Positions 1 through 6,068 of a DNA stretch of 6,208 nucleotides are shown here, piece after piece. Source of the stretch: CAYMRB01 sp964392615 (GTDB taxonomy: Bacteria; Planctomycetota; UBA8108). The stretch's first letter is position 1. Every line of letters begins with the position of its first letter. The position numbers were made by a program, and so were the translations under genes. The notes beneath the pieces were generated by a model that saw only the letters and a list, made by a program, of their open reading frames with translations, had not been told where the DNA came from and ran no database searches. The stretch is taken from contig CAYMRB010000528.1 of the NCBI GenBank assembly GCA_964392615.1, positions 1-6,208 of the forward strand. The letters run 5' to 3'.

Positions 1-936
1 GACCCGGCGACGTGGCCGAACTCCGGTATCGGCCGCATCAACCCGGACGGCTCCGAGGGTTCGTGCGCAGCGTGTCACACGCGCCACGCGTTCTCCGCCG
101 CGCAGGCCCGGCACCCGGACACGTGCGGCAAGTGCCATCTCGGCCCGGACCACCCGCAGAAGGAGATCTACGAGGAGTCGAAGCACGGCATCAGCTTCTT
201 CGCCAACGTCGACAAGATGAATCTCGACAGCCCCAAGTGGGTTGTCGGCGAGGACTACTGGTTGGCTCCGACGTGTGCGACATGCCATATGTCCGCGACG
301 CCGAACCAAGCGGTGACCCACGATGTCGGCCTGCGTATCAGCTGGAACAACCGTCCGCCGCTGTCGGTCCGCCCAGAGGTTTCCGACGCGAAGATGGGCC
401 TGCCGGGCAAGGACATTCCGTGGCAGGTGCGTCGCCAGAACATGGTCGACGTTTGCACCAACTGCCACAACAAGAACTGGGTATCGAACTTCTACGTGCA
501 GTACGACGGTCTCATCGAGCTGTACAACGAGAAGTTTGCGCGTCCCGGCAAGGCGCTCTACGAGCTTGCCAAGCCGCTGCGTGACGTACAGCAGAACTTC
601 GCGAACCAGGTCGACTGGTACTGGTGGGAGCTCTGGCACCACGAGGGTCGCCGGGCGCGCCACGGTGCCTCGATGATGGGACCGGACTACACGCACTGGC
701 ACGGCACCTACGACATCGCGAAGACCTTCTACACGCACTACGTGCCCGAGCTGCGCAAGCTCATCGAGAAGGGCATGAAGGACCCCAAGAAGGCCGACGC
801 GGCACAGAAGCTCAAGGACAAGCTCGACGCCGTCCTGAACTCCGATGACCACAAGTGGTTCCTCGGCAAGATGGACCCGGAGGAAGCTGCCAGGCGCAAG
901 GCGGCCGCTGCCGAGTTCAAGGCACGCTATAAATAG
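1..936 (+). CDS. hao: HAO-family octaheme cytochrome c (hydroxylamine oxidoreductase-like), C-terminal part; 5' end outside window
   Basis: The frame is open from base 1 to the TAG at 934-936, giving 311 visible residues; the true start lies upstream, and the internal ATG at 217 is not a real start. Four heme c attachment sites are seen: CAACH (22-26), CGKCH (42-46), CATCH (92-96) and CTNCH (152-156). The context around them (CHTRH, CGKCHLGPDHPQ, CATCHM, WHHEGRRARHG at about 212-222, PDYTHWHG at 228-235) is typical of the hydroxylamine oxidoreductase family as I know it. That family has eight hemes, so these are probably hemes 5-8, with the catalytic P460-type heme 4 in the missing part. Family members act in the periplasm, either oxidising hydroxylamine or hydrazine or, in the epsilonproteobacterial HaoA type, probably reducing nitrite or hydroxylamine. 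The C-terminus is charged, Lys/Ala-rich and has no membrane segment. Whether the protein oxidises or reduces depends on the heme-4 crosslinking tyrosine, which I cannot place reliably; Tyr230 is a candidate. The family is confident, the direction of the reaction is open. Confidence 0.9.
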   Translation, partial: DPATWPNSGIGRINPDGSEGSCAACHTRHAFSAAQARHPDTCGKCHLGPDHPQKEIYEESKHGISFFANVDKMNLDSPKWVVGEDYWLAPTCATCHMSATPNQAVTHDVGLRISWNNRPPLSVRPEVSDAKMGLPGKDIPWQVRRQNMVDVCTNCHNKNWVSNFYVQYDGLIELYNEKFARPGKALYELAKPLRDVQQNFANQVDWYWWELWHHEGRRARHGASMMGPDYTHWHGTYDIAKTFYTHYVPELRKLIEKGMKDPKKADAAQKLKDKLDAVLNSDDHKWFLGKMDPEEAARRKAAAAEFKARYK

Positions 937-955
937 TGTGACTGTTTGACGCACG

Positions 956-1001
956 AGCAGACCGTTGAAGAGCGCCGGATTGACTTCTTCAACAGTCTGC
1001 T
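956..1001 (+). terminator. Hairpin 1 downstream of the hao-like gene
   Basis: Arms 956-971 (AGCAGACCGTTGAAGA) and 986-1001 (TCTTCAACAGTCTGCT) form a 16-bp stem with a single C/A mismatch (963/994) and a 14-nt loop. It starts 20 nt after the hao stop. No T-tract follows, so it is not a classical intrinsic terminator. It could act as a 3'-end stabiliser or processing site, or together with the next hairpin as a partial terminator. The pairing is read directly; the function is inferred. Confidence 0.6.
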
Positions 1002-1039
1002 GGTAGGCGGCGTTCGGATCCGTTCGAGCGCCGCCTGCT
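1002..1039 (+). terminator. Hairpin 2, immediately adjacent, with a UCCG tetraloop
   Basis: Arms 1002-1018 and 1023-1039 pair along all 17 positions: the GC-rich core at 1005-1012/1029-1036 is Watson-Crick and there are four G-T (G-U in RNA) pairs elsewhere. The loop is the four bases TCCG (1019-1022), which fits the UNCG tetraloop class although it is closed by an A-U pair. The hairpin starts on the base after hairpin 1 ends. A pyrimidine-rich but not poly-T stretch follows (1039-1060). The stem is too strong to be accidental and ends about 31 nt before the ATG of the next gene, so it either limits transcription from hao into the nap genes or is part of their leader. Confidence 0.65.
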
Positions 1040-1070
1040 CGTCGCTCTTCGACTCCCGTTGGTCCGCGGC

Positions 1071-1541
1071 ATGAACAAGAAGTTCGAGGCAGAGGATGGG
1101 CGACGCGCTCTGAGAGATCACGTCATCGAGAAGGCGCTGTCCGCCCGCGAGAAATACGGGGGCGAGATCGACTACGCCGCGATCCTCCAGATCCTGGACG
1201 ATCGCGAGATCGTGCGGTACCCCGTTTCGCTCGACTTCGACTCGACGCCACTGGAGCCCGGCGAGTTCGCCTACATGCGCGCGCTCGGCAGTCGGCCGGC
1301 GGACGGGTTCTGTTTGCACGTGCACCCTCGGTTTCGCGATCGCGACGAGGCGCTGCCGCTCCTCATCGCGTACCACCTCGTCTGCGCGAACTACGGTGAG
1401 GTCGCGACGCACGAGGAGGCTGAACTCTTCGGCGCTTCGCTATTGGGTCGAAGCGTCGACGACTACTATCAAGCCGTTTGCGGTCTGGCCGACGAACTGT
1501 CGACGGGATCGCAGTGCGCTGCCGGTACAGGAGGCGAGTGA
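1071..1541 (+). CDS. Conserved-looking hypothetical protein at the head of the nap unit
   Basis: I do not recognise this 156-residue protein. It has no signal peptide, membrane segment or CxxCH motif, so it is probably cytoplasmic. The N-terminal third is charged and helical-looking. A middle motif CLHVHPRF (81-88) holds a Cys and two His in alternation. It is followed by a hydrophobic helix (LPLLIAYHLV, 95-104), then NYGEVATHEEAELFGASLLG (107-126), a DDYYQAV segment and a low-complexity tail. The ATG at 1071 was chosen; a TTG at 1059 would add four residues, and neither has a clear Shine-Dalgarno sequence. Its stop TGA (1539-1541) directly abuts the napD ATG, and the napD ribosome binding site lies inside its last codons, so the two are probably translationally coupled. 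Its position suggests a role in Nap maturation, regulation or metal handling, but that is guilt by association only. It looks like a real gene because of the coupling and a balanced protein composition. Confidence 0.8.
   Translation: MNKKFEAEDGRRALRDHVIEKALSAREKYGGEIDYAAILQILDDREIVRYPVSLDFDSTPLEPGEFAYMRALGSRPADGFCLHVHPRFRDRDEALPLLIAYHLVCANYGEVATHEEAELFGASLLGRSVDDYYQAVCGLADELSTGSQCAAGTGGE
1529..1534 (+). promoter_or_regulatory. Shine-Dalgarno site for napD
   Basis: A full AGGAGG lies 7 nt before the napD ATG and inside the 3' end of the preceding gene. It fixes the napD start and supports translational coupling. Confidence 0.85.
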
Positions 1542-1829
1542 ATGGCCATCGTCGGAGCCTTTGCGCGAGTCGACCAAGGCGACGTCGACGGCGTTCGGAG
1601 TCGCCTCGAGGCGCTCGATGGAGTCGAGCTATTCGATTTGGACGAGCCGGGTAAGGTGGGGCTGCTGATCGAGAGCCCCGACCTCGATGCGGCTCACGCG
1701 ATGGTCTGTCAGGTGATCGAGCGCCAGGAGGGCGTTCTCGGCGTTTGGCCTGTCTTCGCCGACGCGGATCCAGACGACGGTTCGTGGCTGCCGTCTCCGG
1801 AGGAGCCGTCCACTAGTACGAAGAACTGA
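1542..1829 (+). CDS. napD: NapD-family chaperone for periplasmic nitrate reductase
   Basis: This 95-residue protein fits the small NapD family, usually about 80-110 residues. NapD is a cytoplasmic chaperone with a ferredoxin-like fold that binds the twin-arginine signal of NapA and holds back export until the molybdenum cofactor is inserted. Visible support is an opening beta strand (AIVGAFARV, 2-10), a helix with a Leu/Gly turn (about 15-28), the Gly-Lys pair at 37-38 before a strand (VGLLIES), a second helix, and the closing GVLGVWPVF strand near residues 65-73. This is the family's order of elements. The last 20 or so residues are acidic and Pro/Ser-rich and are probably disordered. The gene starts on the base after the previous stop and ends 19 nt before napA, whose product carries the matching TAT signal. 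Sequence similarity in this family is low, so the call rests on size, pattern and position together. Confidence 0.88.
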   Translation: MAIVGAFARVDQGDVDGVRSRLEALDGVELFDLDEPGKVGLLIESPDLDAAHAMVCQVIERQEGVLGVWPVFADADPDDGSWLPSPEEPSTSTKN

Positions 1830-1836
1830 ATACCGC

Positions 1837-1844
1837 GAGAGGAA
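1837..1844 (+). promoter_or_regulatory. Shine-Dalgarno site for napA
   Basis: GAGAGGAA ends 4 nt before the ATG at 1849. It supports that start, which also places the twin-arginine motif at residues 6-12 as expected. Confidence 0.7.
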
Positions 1845-1848
1845 TCCC

Positions 1849-4170
1849 ATGAAAGACGCAGCATCACGTCGCGAGTTCATCAAGGCCACCGCCGCGACGA
1901 CGGTGGCCGCGGTGGCCAGCGGCGCCATGACGTCGCTCGACGCAGCCCCTGCCGATCCCACCGTCTGGCACAAGTCCGTGTGCCGGTTCTGCGGAACGGG
2001 ATGCGGCGTCAAGGTCGGCGTCCGAGGCGGCCGGGTCGTGGCATTGCGCGGCGATCCCGAGCACCCGACGACGAAGGGGCTCGTGTGTGCGAAGGCGCTC
2101 TTCCTGCCGAAGATCGTCCACGCGAAGGATCGTCTGCAGTACCCGATGATCCGCAAGAACGGCAAGCTGGAGAGGGCGACCTGGGACGAGGCGATGACGC
2201 TCGTCGCCGAGAAGTTCGCCGACAGCATCAAAAAGAACGGCGCGGACAGCGTCGCGTACTACGGCTCCGGCCAGGCGCTCTCGGAGGAGAGCTACCTTGC
2301 GAACCGCCTGTTCAAGGGCGGCATCGGCACGAACAACGTCGAAGGGAACCCGCGTCTGTGCATGGCCAGCGCGGTCGGCGGTTACGTGTCGACGTACGGC
2401 AAGGACGAGCCGATGGGGTGTTACGACGACATTCAGCACGCCAAGGTGTTTTTCCTCGTCGGTTCGAACACGGCCGAGTGCCACCCGGTGATCTTCGACC
2501 AGATCCTGGCGCACAAGCAGGCCAACCGCGACGTCATGGTGATCGCGCTGGATCCGCGCAAGAGCCCCGTGCGGACGGTGGCGACGGTCCACCTCGATCC
2601 GATCCCGGGCTACGACCTCGCGGTCATGCACGCGATGGCGCATGTGATCGTCAAGGAGGAGCTGTACGACAAGGCGTTCATCGACAAGAACGTACAGTTC
2701 AAGACGGTCGAGGATGGCACCCCGAAGAAAGTCGATTTCGAGGGGTACGAGAAGTTCCTTGAGCAGTTCTCGCCGCGTCAGGCCGAGCTGATCAGCGGCG
2801 TCAAGGCCAGCTTGATCGAGGAAGCGGCGCGCATCTTCGCGCGCGGCCCGACGATGTCGTTCTGGACGATGGGCTTGAACCAGCGCACGGCGGGCGTCTG
2901 GGCCAACAACCTCGTCCACAACCTGCACCTGTTGACCGGCCATATCGGCAAGCCCGGTGCGACGCCGTTCTCTCTGACGGGACAGCCGAACGCGTGCGGT
3001 GGTGTGCGCGACACAGGCTCGCTGTGCCACATCCTGCCGTACGGTCGCGTCGTCAAGAAGCCCGAGCACCGCGCCCAGATCGAGAAGCTCTGGGGCTGCA
3101 AGCCCGGCACGATCAAGCCGAAGCCCGGTCTCAACACGATCGAGATGTTCCGCGCGCTCGGTCGCAACGAGGTCCAGGCGATGCTGGTCCTGACGACGAA
3201 CCCCGGTCACTCGCTGCCGAACGTGACGCCGTACCGCGACGCGATGGGCAAGGAGCGTCCGGGCAAGCCGTTCATCGCCGTGATCGACGCATACCCGACG
3301 CGCACGACCGAGCTCGCCGACGTCGTTCTGCCAGCCGGCATGTGGACGGAGAAGGCCGGCGTGTTCGGCATGTCCGAGCGCCGGTACCAGTACCAGCCGG
3401 CGGTGATCCCGGTGCCCGGCGAGGCGCGGCCCGACCTGGACGTGCTGATCGACTTCGCCACGCGTCTCGAGAAGCTCGGCGTCGTGCCTGAGGGCTACAT
3501 CTCGAGCAAGTTCGAGAACTCGGACGACGTCTGGGAGGAGATGCGGCTCGCGTCGAAGGACACCGCCTACGACTTCATGGGTCAGACGCGCGAACGCCTG
3601 AAGGCGGAGCGCGGCATCCGGTGGCCGACGCCGACCGAGGATCATCCCGGTACGGCGCGTCGCTTCGTCAAGGGCGACGATCCGCTGCTCGACGCCGGCC
3701 CGTACGCGAACCCCGATCTCGCCGAGGGCGATCTGGAGTTCTACGCGGCTCCCGACAAGCGAGCGACGGTGTGGCTGCGACCCGCGAAGGGGCCGGCCGA
3801 GCCGACGGACGCCGACTACCCGTACGTGCTGTCGACCGGTCGCGTGCTGGAGCACTGGCATACCGGCACGATGACGATGAAGGCGCCGGAGCTGCGCCGC
3901 GCCTACCCGGAGTGCTTCGTCGAGGTGAACCCCCAGGACGCGCGGGCGCTGAACGTGGCGAACGGCAACATGCTGCGGATCACGTCGCGTCGCGGCGAGT
4001 CCGTGGTCAAGGTGCGCGTCGTCGACACGGTCCGGCCGGGCATGGTGTTCGTGCCCATGCACTGGGCGGACGATCCCAGCCTGATCAATCGGGTGACGAC
4101 CGACGCGTACGACCCGGGCTCGAAGCAGCCCGAGTTCAAAGTGTGCGCCGTCAAGCTCGCGAAGGCGTGA
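1849..4170 (+). CDS. napA: Periplasmic nitrate reductase catalytic subunit NapA (Mo-bis-MGD, 4Fe-4S)
   Basis: NapA reduces nitrate to nitrite in the periplasm. The 773-residue protein opens with a TAT signal (SRREFIK, 6-12, then an Ala-rich stretch, probable cleavage near residues 33-35). The 4Fe-4S cluster ligands are Cys45, Cys48, Cys52 and Cys80, and Lys82 fits the conserved lysine between the cluster and the pterin. NPRLCMASAV (167-176) holds Cys171, the expected molybdenum ligand, followed by KDEPMGCYDD. Other Nap signatures are GVWANNLVHNLHLLTG, SLTGQPNACGG, WTEKAGVFGMSERR and HWHTGTMTM, with the usual C-terminal DAYDPGSKQPEFK. It is shorter than the E. coli enzyme (828 residues) and nearer the compact Desulfovibrio type; LTTNPGHSLPN also departs from the E. 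coli sequence as I remember it. At GSLCHILP (390-397) I recall GTFSHRLP in E. coli, so Cys393 and Ile395 may be distinctive. TAT signal, napD and cytochrome neighbours argue against an assimilatory Nas enzyme. Confidence 0.96.
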   Translation: MKDAASRREFIKATAATTVAAVASGAMTSLDAAPADPTVWHKSVCRFCGTGCGVKVGVRGGRVVALRGDPEHPTTKGLVCAKALFLPKIVHAKDRLQYPMIRKNGKLERATWDEAMTLVAEKFADSIKKNGADSVAYYGSGQALSEESYLANRLFKGGIGTNNVEGNPRLCMASAVGGYVSTYGKDEPMGCYDDIQHAKVFFLVGSNTAECHPVIFDQILAHKQANRDVMVIALDPRKSPVRTVATVHLDPIPGYDLAVMHAMAHVIVKEELYDKAFIDKNVQFKTVEDGTPKKVDFEGYEKFLEQFSPRQAELISGVKASLIEEAARIFARGPTMSFWTMGLNQRTAGVWANNLVHNLHLLTGHIGKPGATPFSLTGQPNACGGVRDTGSLCHILPYGRVVKKPEHRAQIEKLWGCKPGTIKPKPGLNTIEMFRALGRNEVQAMLVLTTNPGHSLPNVTPYRDAMGKERPGKPFIAVIDAYPTRTTELADVVLPAGMWTEKAGVFGMSERRYQYQPAVIPVPGEARPDLDVLIDFATRLEKLGVVPEGYISSKFENSDDVWEEMRLASKDTAYDFMGQTRERLKAERGIRWPTPTEDHPGTARRFVKGDDPLLDAGPYANPDLAEGDLEFYAAPDKRATVWLRPAKGPAEPTDADYPYVLSTGRVLEHWHTGTMTMKAPELRRAYPECFVEVNPQDARALNVANGNMLRITSRRGESVVKVRVVDTVRPGMVFVPMHWADDPSLINRVTTDAYDPGSKQPEFKVCAVKLAKA

Positions 4171-4207
4171 GGTGCGGTTTCTTGACAGGAAATCGCGCCC
4201 ATCCTCG

Positions 4208-4214
4208 AAGGAGA
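4208..4214 (+). promoter_or_regulatory. Shine-Dalgarno site for the tetraheme lipoprotein
   Basis: AAGGAGA ends 6 nt before the ATG at 4221. It fixes this start, although the same frame stays open well upstream inside napA. Confidence 0.8.
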
Positions 4215-4220
4215 ACAGCC

Positions 4221-4883
4221 ATGTATCGATGGATCGGAACCCTGGCGATTCTGGCCGGGGTCACGGCCGGCGGCGTGGGCTGCAAGAAGCCTACGCGGCC
4301 TGACGACGGAGGAAGCAGCGTCGTGACGCCCGCTCCCGATGCCGGAACTCCCGCAGGCGACGCGGGAGCTCCGACGCCGGATGTGGATCCGCCTCCGACG
4401 GTCGACGCTACGCCTGTGACAGCCGCGGCCGACGAGACGTACGATATCGCGGACCACGCGTTCCCGCCGACGCTGTCGGATGCCGAGTGGCACGAGGACG
4501 CGTGGTATAAGAACGACTGCTTGCGCTGCCACGAGACCGGCGTGGAAGCTGCGCCGATCCTCCAGCACCGAGGCATGCCGAACGTGCTGACGACCGCGAA
4601 GTGCCGGACGTGTCACGTCCTGATCCCGGGGTCCAAGCCGATTGCGCCGAAACCGCCGAGCGGCGAAGAGGCGCTGTTCGCAGACAACGCGTTCCCGCCG
4701 ATGATCCCGAACTCCGGGTCCCACCCGGCGGCGTGGATGAAGGACGACTGCCTGATGTGCCACGAGACTGGCATCCGCGATGCTCCGGTCACGAAGCACG
4801 AGGGCATGCCGCGCATTCTGTTCACGGCGAAGTGCCGCACTTGCCACGTACAGGTGCGGGCAGGCGACGTGCCGCCGCCCTGA
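4221..4883 (+). CDS. Predicted tetraheme c-type cytochrome lipoprotein made of two NapB-like diheme modules; probable electron donor to NapA
   Basis: The 220-residue protein starts with a short hydrophobic signal ending GGVGC; Cys21 is the likely lipidation site, with Gly rather than Leu at -3, so the lipobox is imperfect. A Pro/Ala/Asp-rich, probably disordered linker follows (about 24-75). Two modules come next, residues 78-133 and 155-210, which align without gaps over 56 residues with 33 identities. Each has two heme sites: CLRCH and CRTCH, then CLMCH and CRTCH, each second site followed by Val (CHV), like the CHVPQ end of NapB. Each module also keeps exactly two other His (91 and 116; 168 and 193), suitable as distal ligands for bis-His hemes. 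NapB is normally a soluble diheme protein passing electrons to NapA; this looks like a duplicated, membrane-tethered version. The 50-nt gap after napA suggests cotranscription. NapM-type or unrelated tetraheme cytochromes are alternatives. Heme count and duplication are seen directly; the role is inferred. Confidence 0.88.
   Translation: MYRWIGTLAILAGVTAGGVGCKKPTRPDDGGSSVVTPAPDAGTPAGDAGAPTPDVDPPPTVDATPVTAAADETYDIADHAFPPTLSDAEWHEDAWYKNDCLRCHETGVEAAPILQHRGMPNVLTTAKCRTCHVLIPGSKPIAPKPPSGEEALFADNAFPPMIPNSGSHPAAWMKDDCLMCHETGIRDAPVTKHEGMPRILFTAKCRTCHVQVRAGDVPPP
4452..4619 (+). repeat. Diheme module, copy 1 of 2
   Basis: Residues 78-133 of the lipoprotein, from DHAFPP to CRTCHV. It is 59% identical at protein level to copy 2, with no gap. 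The unit period is 231 nt (77 codons). Confidence 0.9.
4683..4850 (+). repeat. Diheme module, copy 2 of 2
   Basis: Residues 155-210, from DNAFPP to CRTCHV. Conserved with copy 1 are both heme motifs, the AFPP opening, an AW pair, CHETG, HxGMP and TAKCRTCHV. The segments between and after the copies (134-154, 211-220) are Pro/Gly-rich linkers. Confidence 0.9.
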
Positions 4884-4906
4884 TCCCCAGGCGGCGTTCG
4901 AATGCG

Positions 4907-4945
4907 GAACGGGCCCGGTTGTCGATCCGACGGCCGGGCCCGTTC
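4907..4945 (+). terminator. Intrinsic terminator ending the nap unit
   Basis: Arms 4907-4924 and 4928-4945 form an 18-bp stem with only two G-U pairs and a 3-nt loop. The outer 12 bp (GAACGGGCCCGG and its complement) are perfect. A T-rich tail TTCGTTCGTTCG follows on the plus strand. The stem lies between the lipoprotein stop (4883) and the end of the convergent dus gene (4987), so it may also limit transcription from the other side, although no T-tract is seen in that direction. Confidence 0.85.
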
Positions 4946-4986
4946 TTCGTTCGTTCGTGAAGCGGAGTCGAGCTGGCGCGCAGCGG

Positions 4987-6060
4987 TCAGCCCATGCCCT
5001 GTTCGGAGCGGCCCCGCGGCGACATCTCGTCCGGCTCGTCGGCGTGCGCGGCCTCGATCCACTCCGCGAGGATCCGCTCGAGCTCGGCCTCGCTCGACAG
5101 CAGACTGAACTGGCGGCGGAACGCGGCCGCGCCGCGGAAGTCGGTCGCGTACCAGGCGCCGAACTTGCGCATGCGCAGGAGGGCGTGGTGTTCCGACTCC
5201 TCGAAGTGACCGCGCAGCAGCCGAAAGTGCTCCCGCACGACGGCGACGACCTCTTCCGGCGTCGGCAGGGGCGGCGGACTGCGGCCTTCGATGAGCGCGC
5301 GAATGCCCGCGAACAGCCACGGATTGCCGAGGCAGCCGCGGCCGATGACGACGCCCGGCACGCCGGTCTCCTCCATGCGGCGGATCGCGTCCTCGGGCGC
5401 GAAGATGTCGCCGTTGCCGAGCACGGGAATCGACAGCGCCGCGTTGAGCTCGGCGATCGGCTCCCAGCGTGCTCGACCCGAGTAGCGCTGGGCGGCGGTA
5501 CGTCCGTGGACGGTGATCCAGCGGCAGCCCTCGCCCTCGGCGATGCGGCCGGCGTCCTCATAGGTCAGGCGATCCTCGTCGAGCCCGAGCCGCACCTTGA
5601 TCGTGACCGGCACGGGATCGGCGGCCTGCACGACCGCGCGCACGACGCGGCGGCATTTGGCGGGATCGGCCGGAACCGCAGCCCCCATGCCCTTCTTGAC
5701 GAGCTTGTGGACAGGGCAGCCGAAGTTGATATCGATGTGGTCGACGTCGAGGTCGCCGACGAATCGCCGCGCCGCTTCGCCCATCGCCACGGGATCGGAG
5801 CCGAAGATCTGGATCGACCGCGGCCGCTCCTGGGCGCCGAAGTGGACGAGTCGCCAGGTGCCGCGATGCCCCTCGAGGATGCCGCGCGAGCTGACCATCT
5901 CCGCGACGCACAGGCCCGCGCCGTAGCGACGGCAGATCTTCCGGTACGGATAATTCGTCACGCCCGCCATCGGCGCGAGAACGACCGGCGGCCAGATCTG
6001 GAGATCGGGACCGAGGTCGAGCGGGGCGTAGCGTGGTTCGGGCGAATCGGCGGCCTTCAT
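4987..6060 (-). CDS. dusB: tRNA-dihydrouridine synthase, DusB-like
   Basis: Dus enzymes are FMN-dependent cytoplasmic proteins that use NADPH to reduce specific uridines in tRNA to dihydrouridine. The 357-residue protein shows the family pattern in order: APMAGVTNYPYR (29-40), IQIFGSDPVAMGEAA (83-97), IDINFGCPVHKLVKKG (109-124) with catalytic Cys115, TIKVRLGLDEDR (153-164), ITVHGRTAAQRYSG (182-195), and the phosphate-binding VLGNGDI (213-219) and IGRGCLGNPWLF (239-250) of the TIM barrel. A helical tRNA-binding C-terminal domain follows. The VKKG motif and length favour DusB. The ATG at 6060 was chosen because the core begins soon after it. An upstream ATG at 6147 in the same frame would add 29 residues encoded partly by a simple repeat (Pro-Thr-Pro-Ile type), which is unlikely to be translated. 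No Shine-Dalgarno is seen before 6060. The gene is convergent to the nap unit and functionally unrelated. Confidence 0.95.
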   Translation of the reverse strand: MKAADSPEPRYAPLDLGPDLQIWPPVVLAPMAGVTNYPYRKICRRYGAGLCVAEMVSSRGILEGHRGTWRLVHFGAQERPRSIQIFGSDPVAMGEAARRFVGDLDVDHIDINFGCPVHKLVKKGMGAAVPADPAKCRRVVRAVVQAADPVPVTIKVRLGLDEDRLTYEDAGRIAEGEGCRWITVHGRTAAQRYSGRARWEPIAELNAALSIPVLGNGDIFAPEDAIRRMEETGVPGVVIGRGCLGNPWLFAGIRALIEGRSPPPLPTPEEVVAVVREHFRLLRGHFEESEHHALLRMRKFGAWYATDFRGAAAFRRQFSLLSSEAELERILAEWIEAAHADEPDEMSPRGRSEQGMG

Positions 6061-6068
6061 CGAGCGCG

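Noticed and set aside
928..933. TATAAA at the hao stop codon as a -10 box for the downstream genes
   Set aside because: No -35 match at 16-18 nt upstream (CCGCTG at 905-910), and it coincides with the terminal Tyr-Lys codons of hao.
1864..4062. 732-codon open frame on the minus strand opposite napA
   Set aside because: It lies wholly opposite an unmistakable napA. Its translation is Arg/His/Val/Asp-rich with no domain pattern, as expected for an antisense shadow in high-GC DNA.
4182..4187. TTGACA in the napA-lipoprotein gap as a -35 box
   Set aside because: The hexamer is perfect, but nothing like TATAAT lies 16-18 nt downstream, and the short gap fits cotranscription better.
3621..4220. 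Upstream extension of the tetraheme lipoprotein frame into napA
   Set aside because: The extension is low-quality shadow sequence inside napA. The ATG at 4221 has a good Shine-Dalgarno and is followed at once by a signal peptide.
3903..5561. 552-codon open frame on the minus strand spanning the end of napA, the lipoprotein gene, the terminator and part of dus
   Set aside because: It overlaps three well-supported genes and the terminator, and its product is Arg/Ser/Ala-rich without recognisable motifs.
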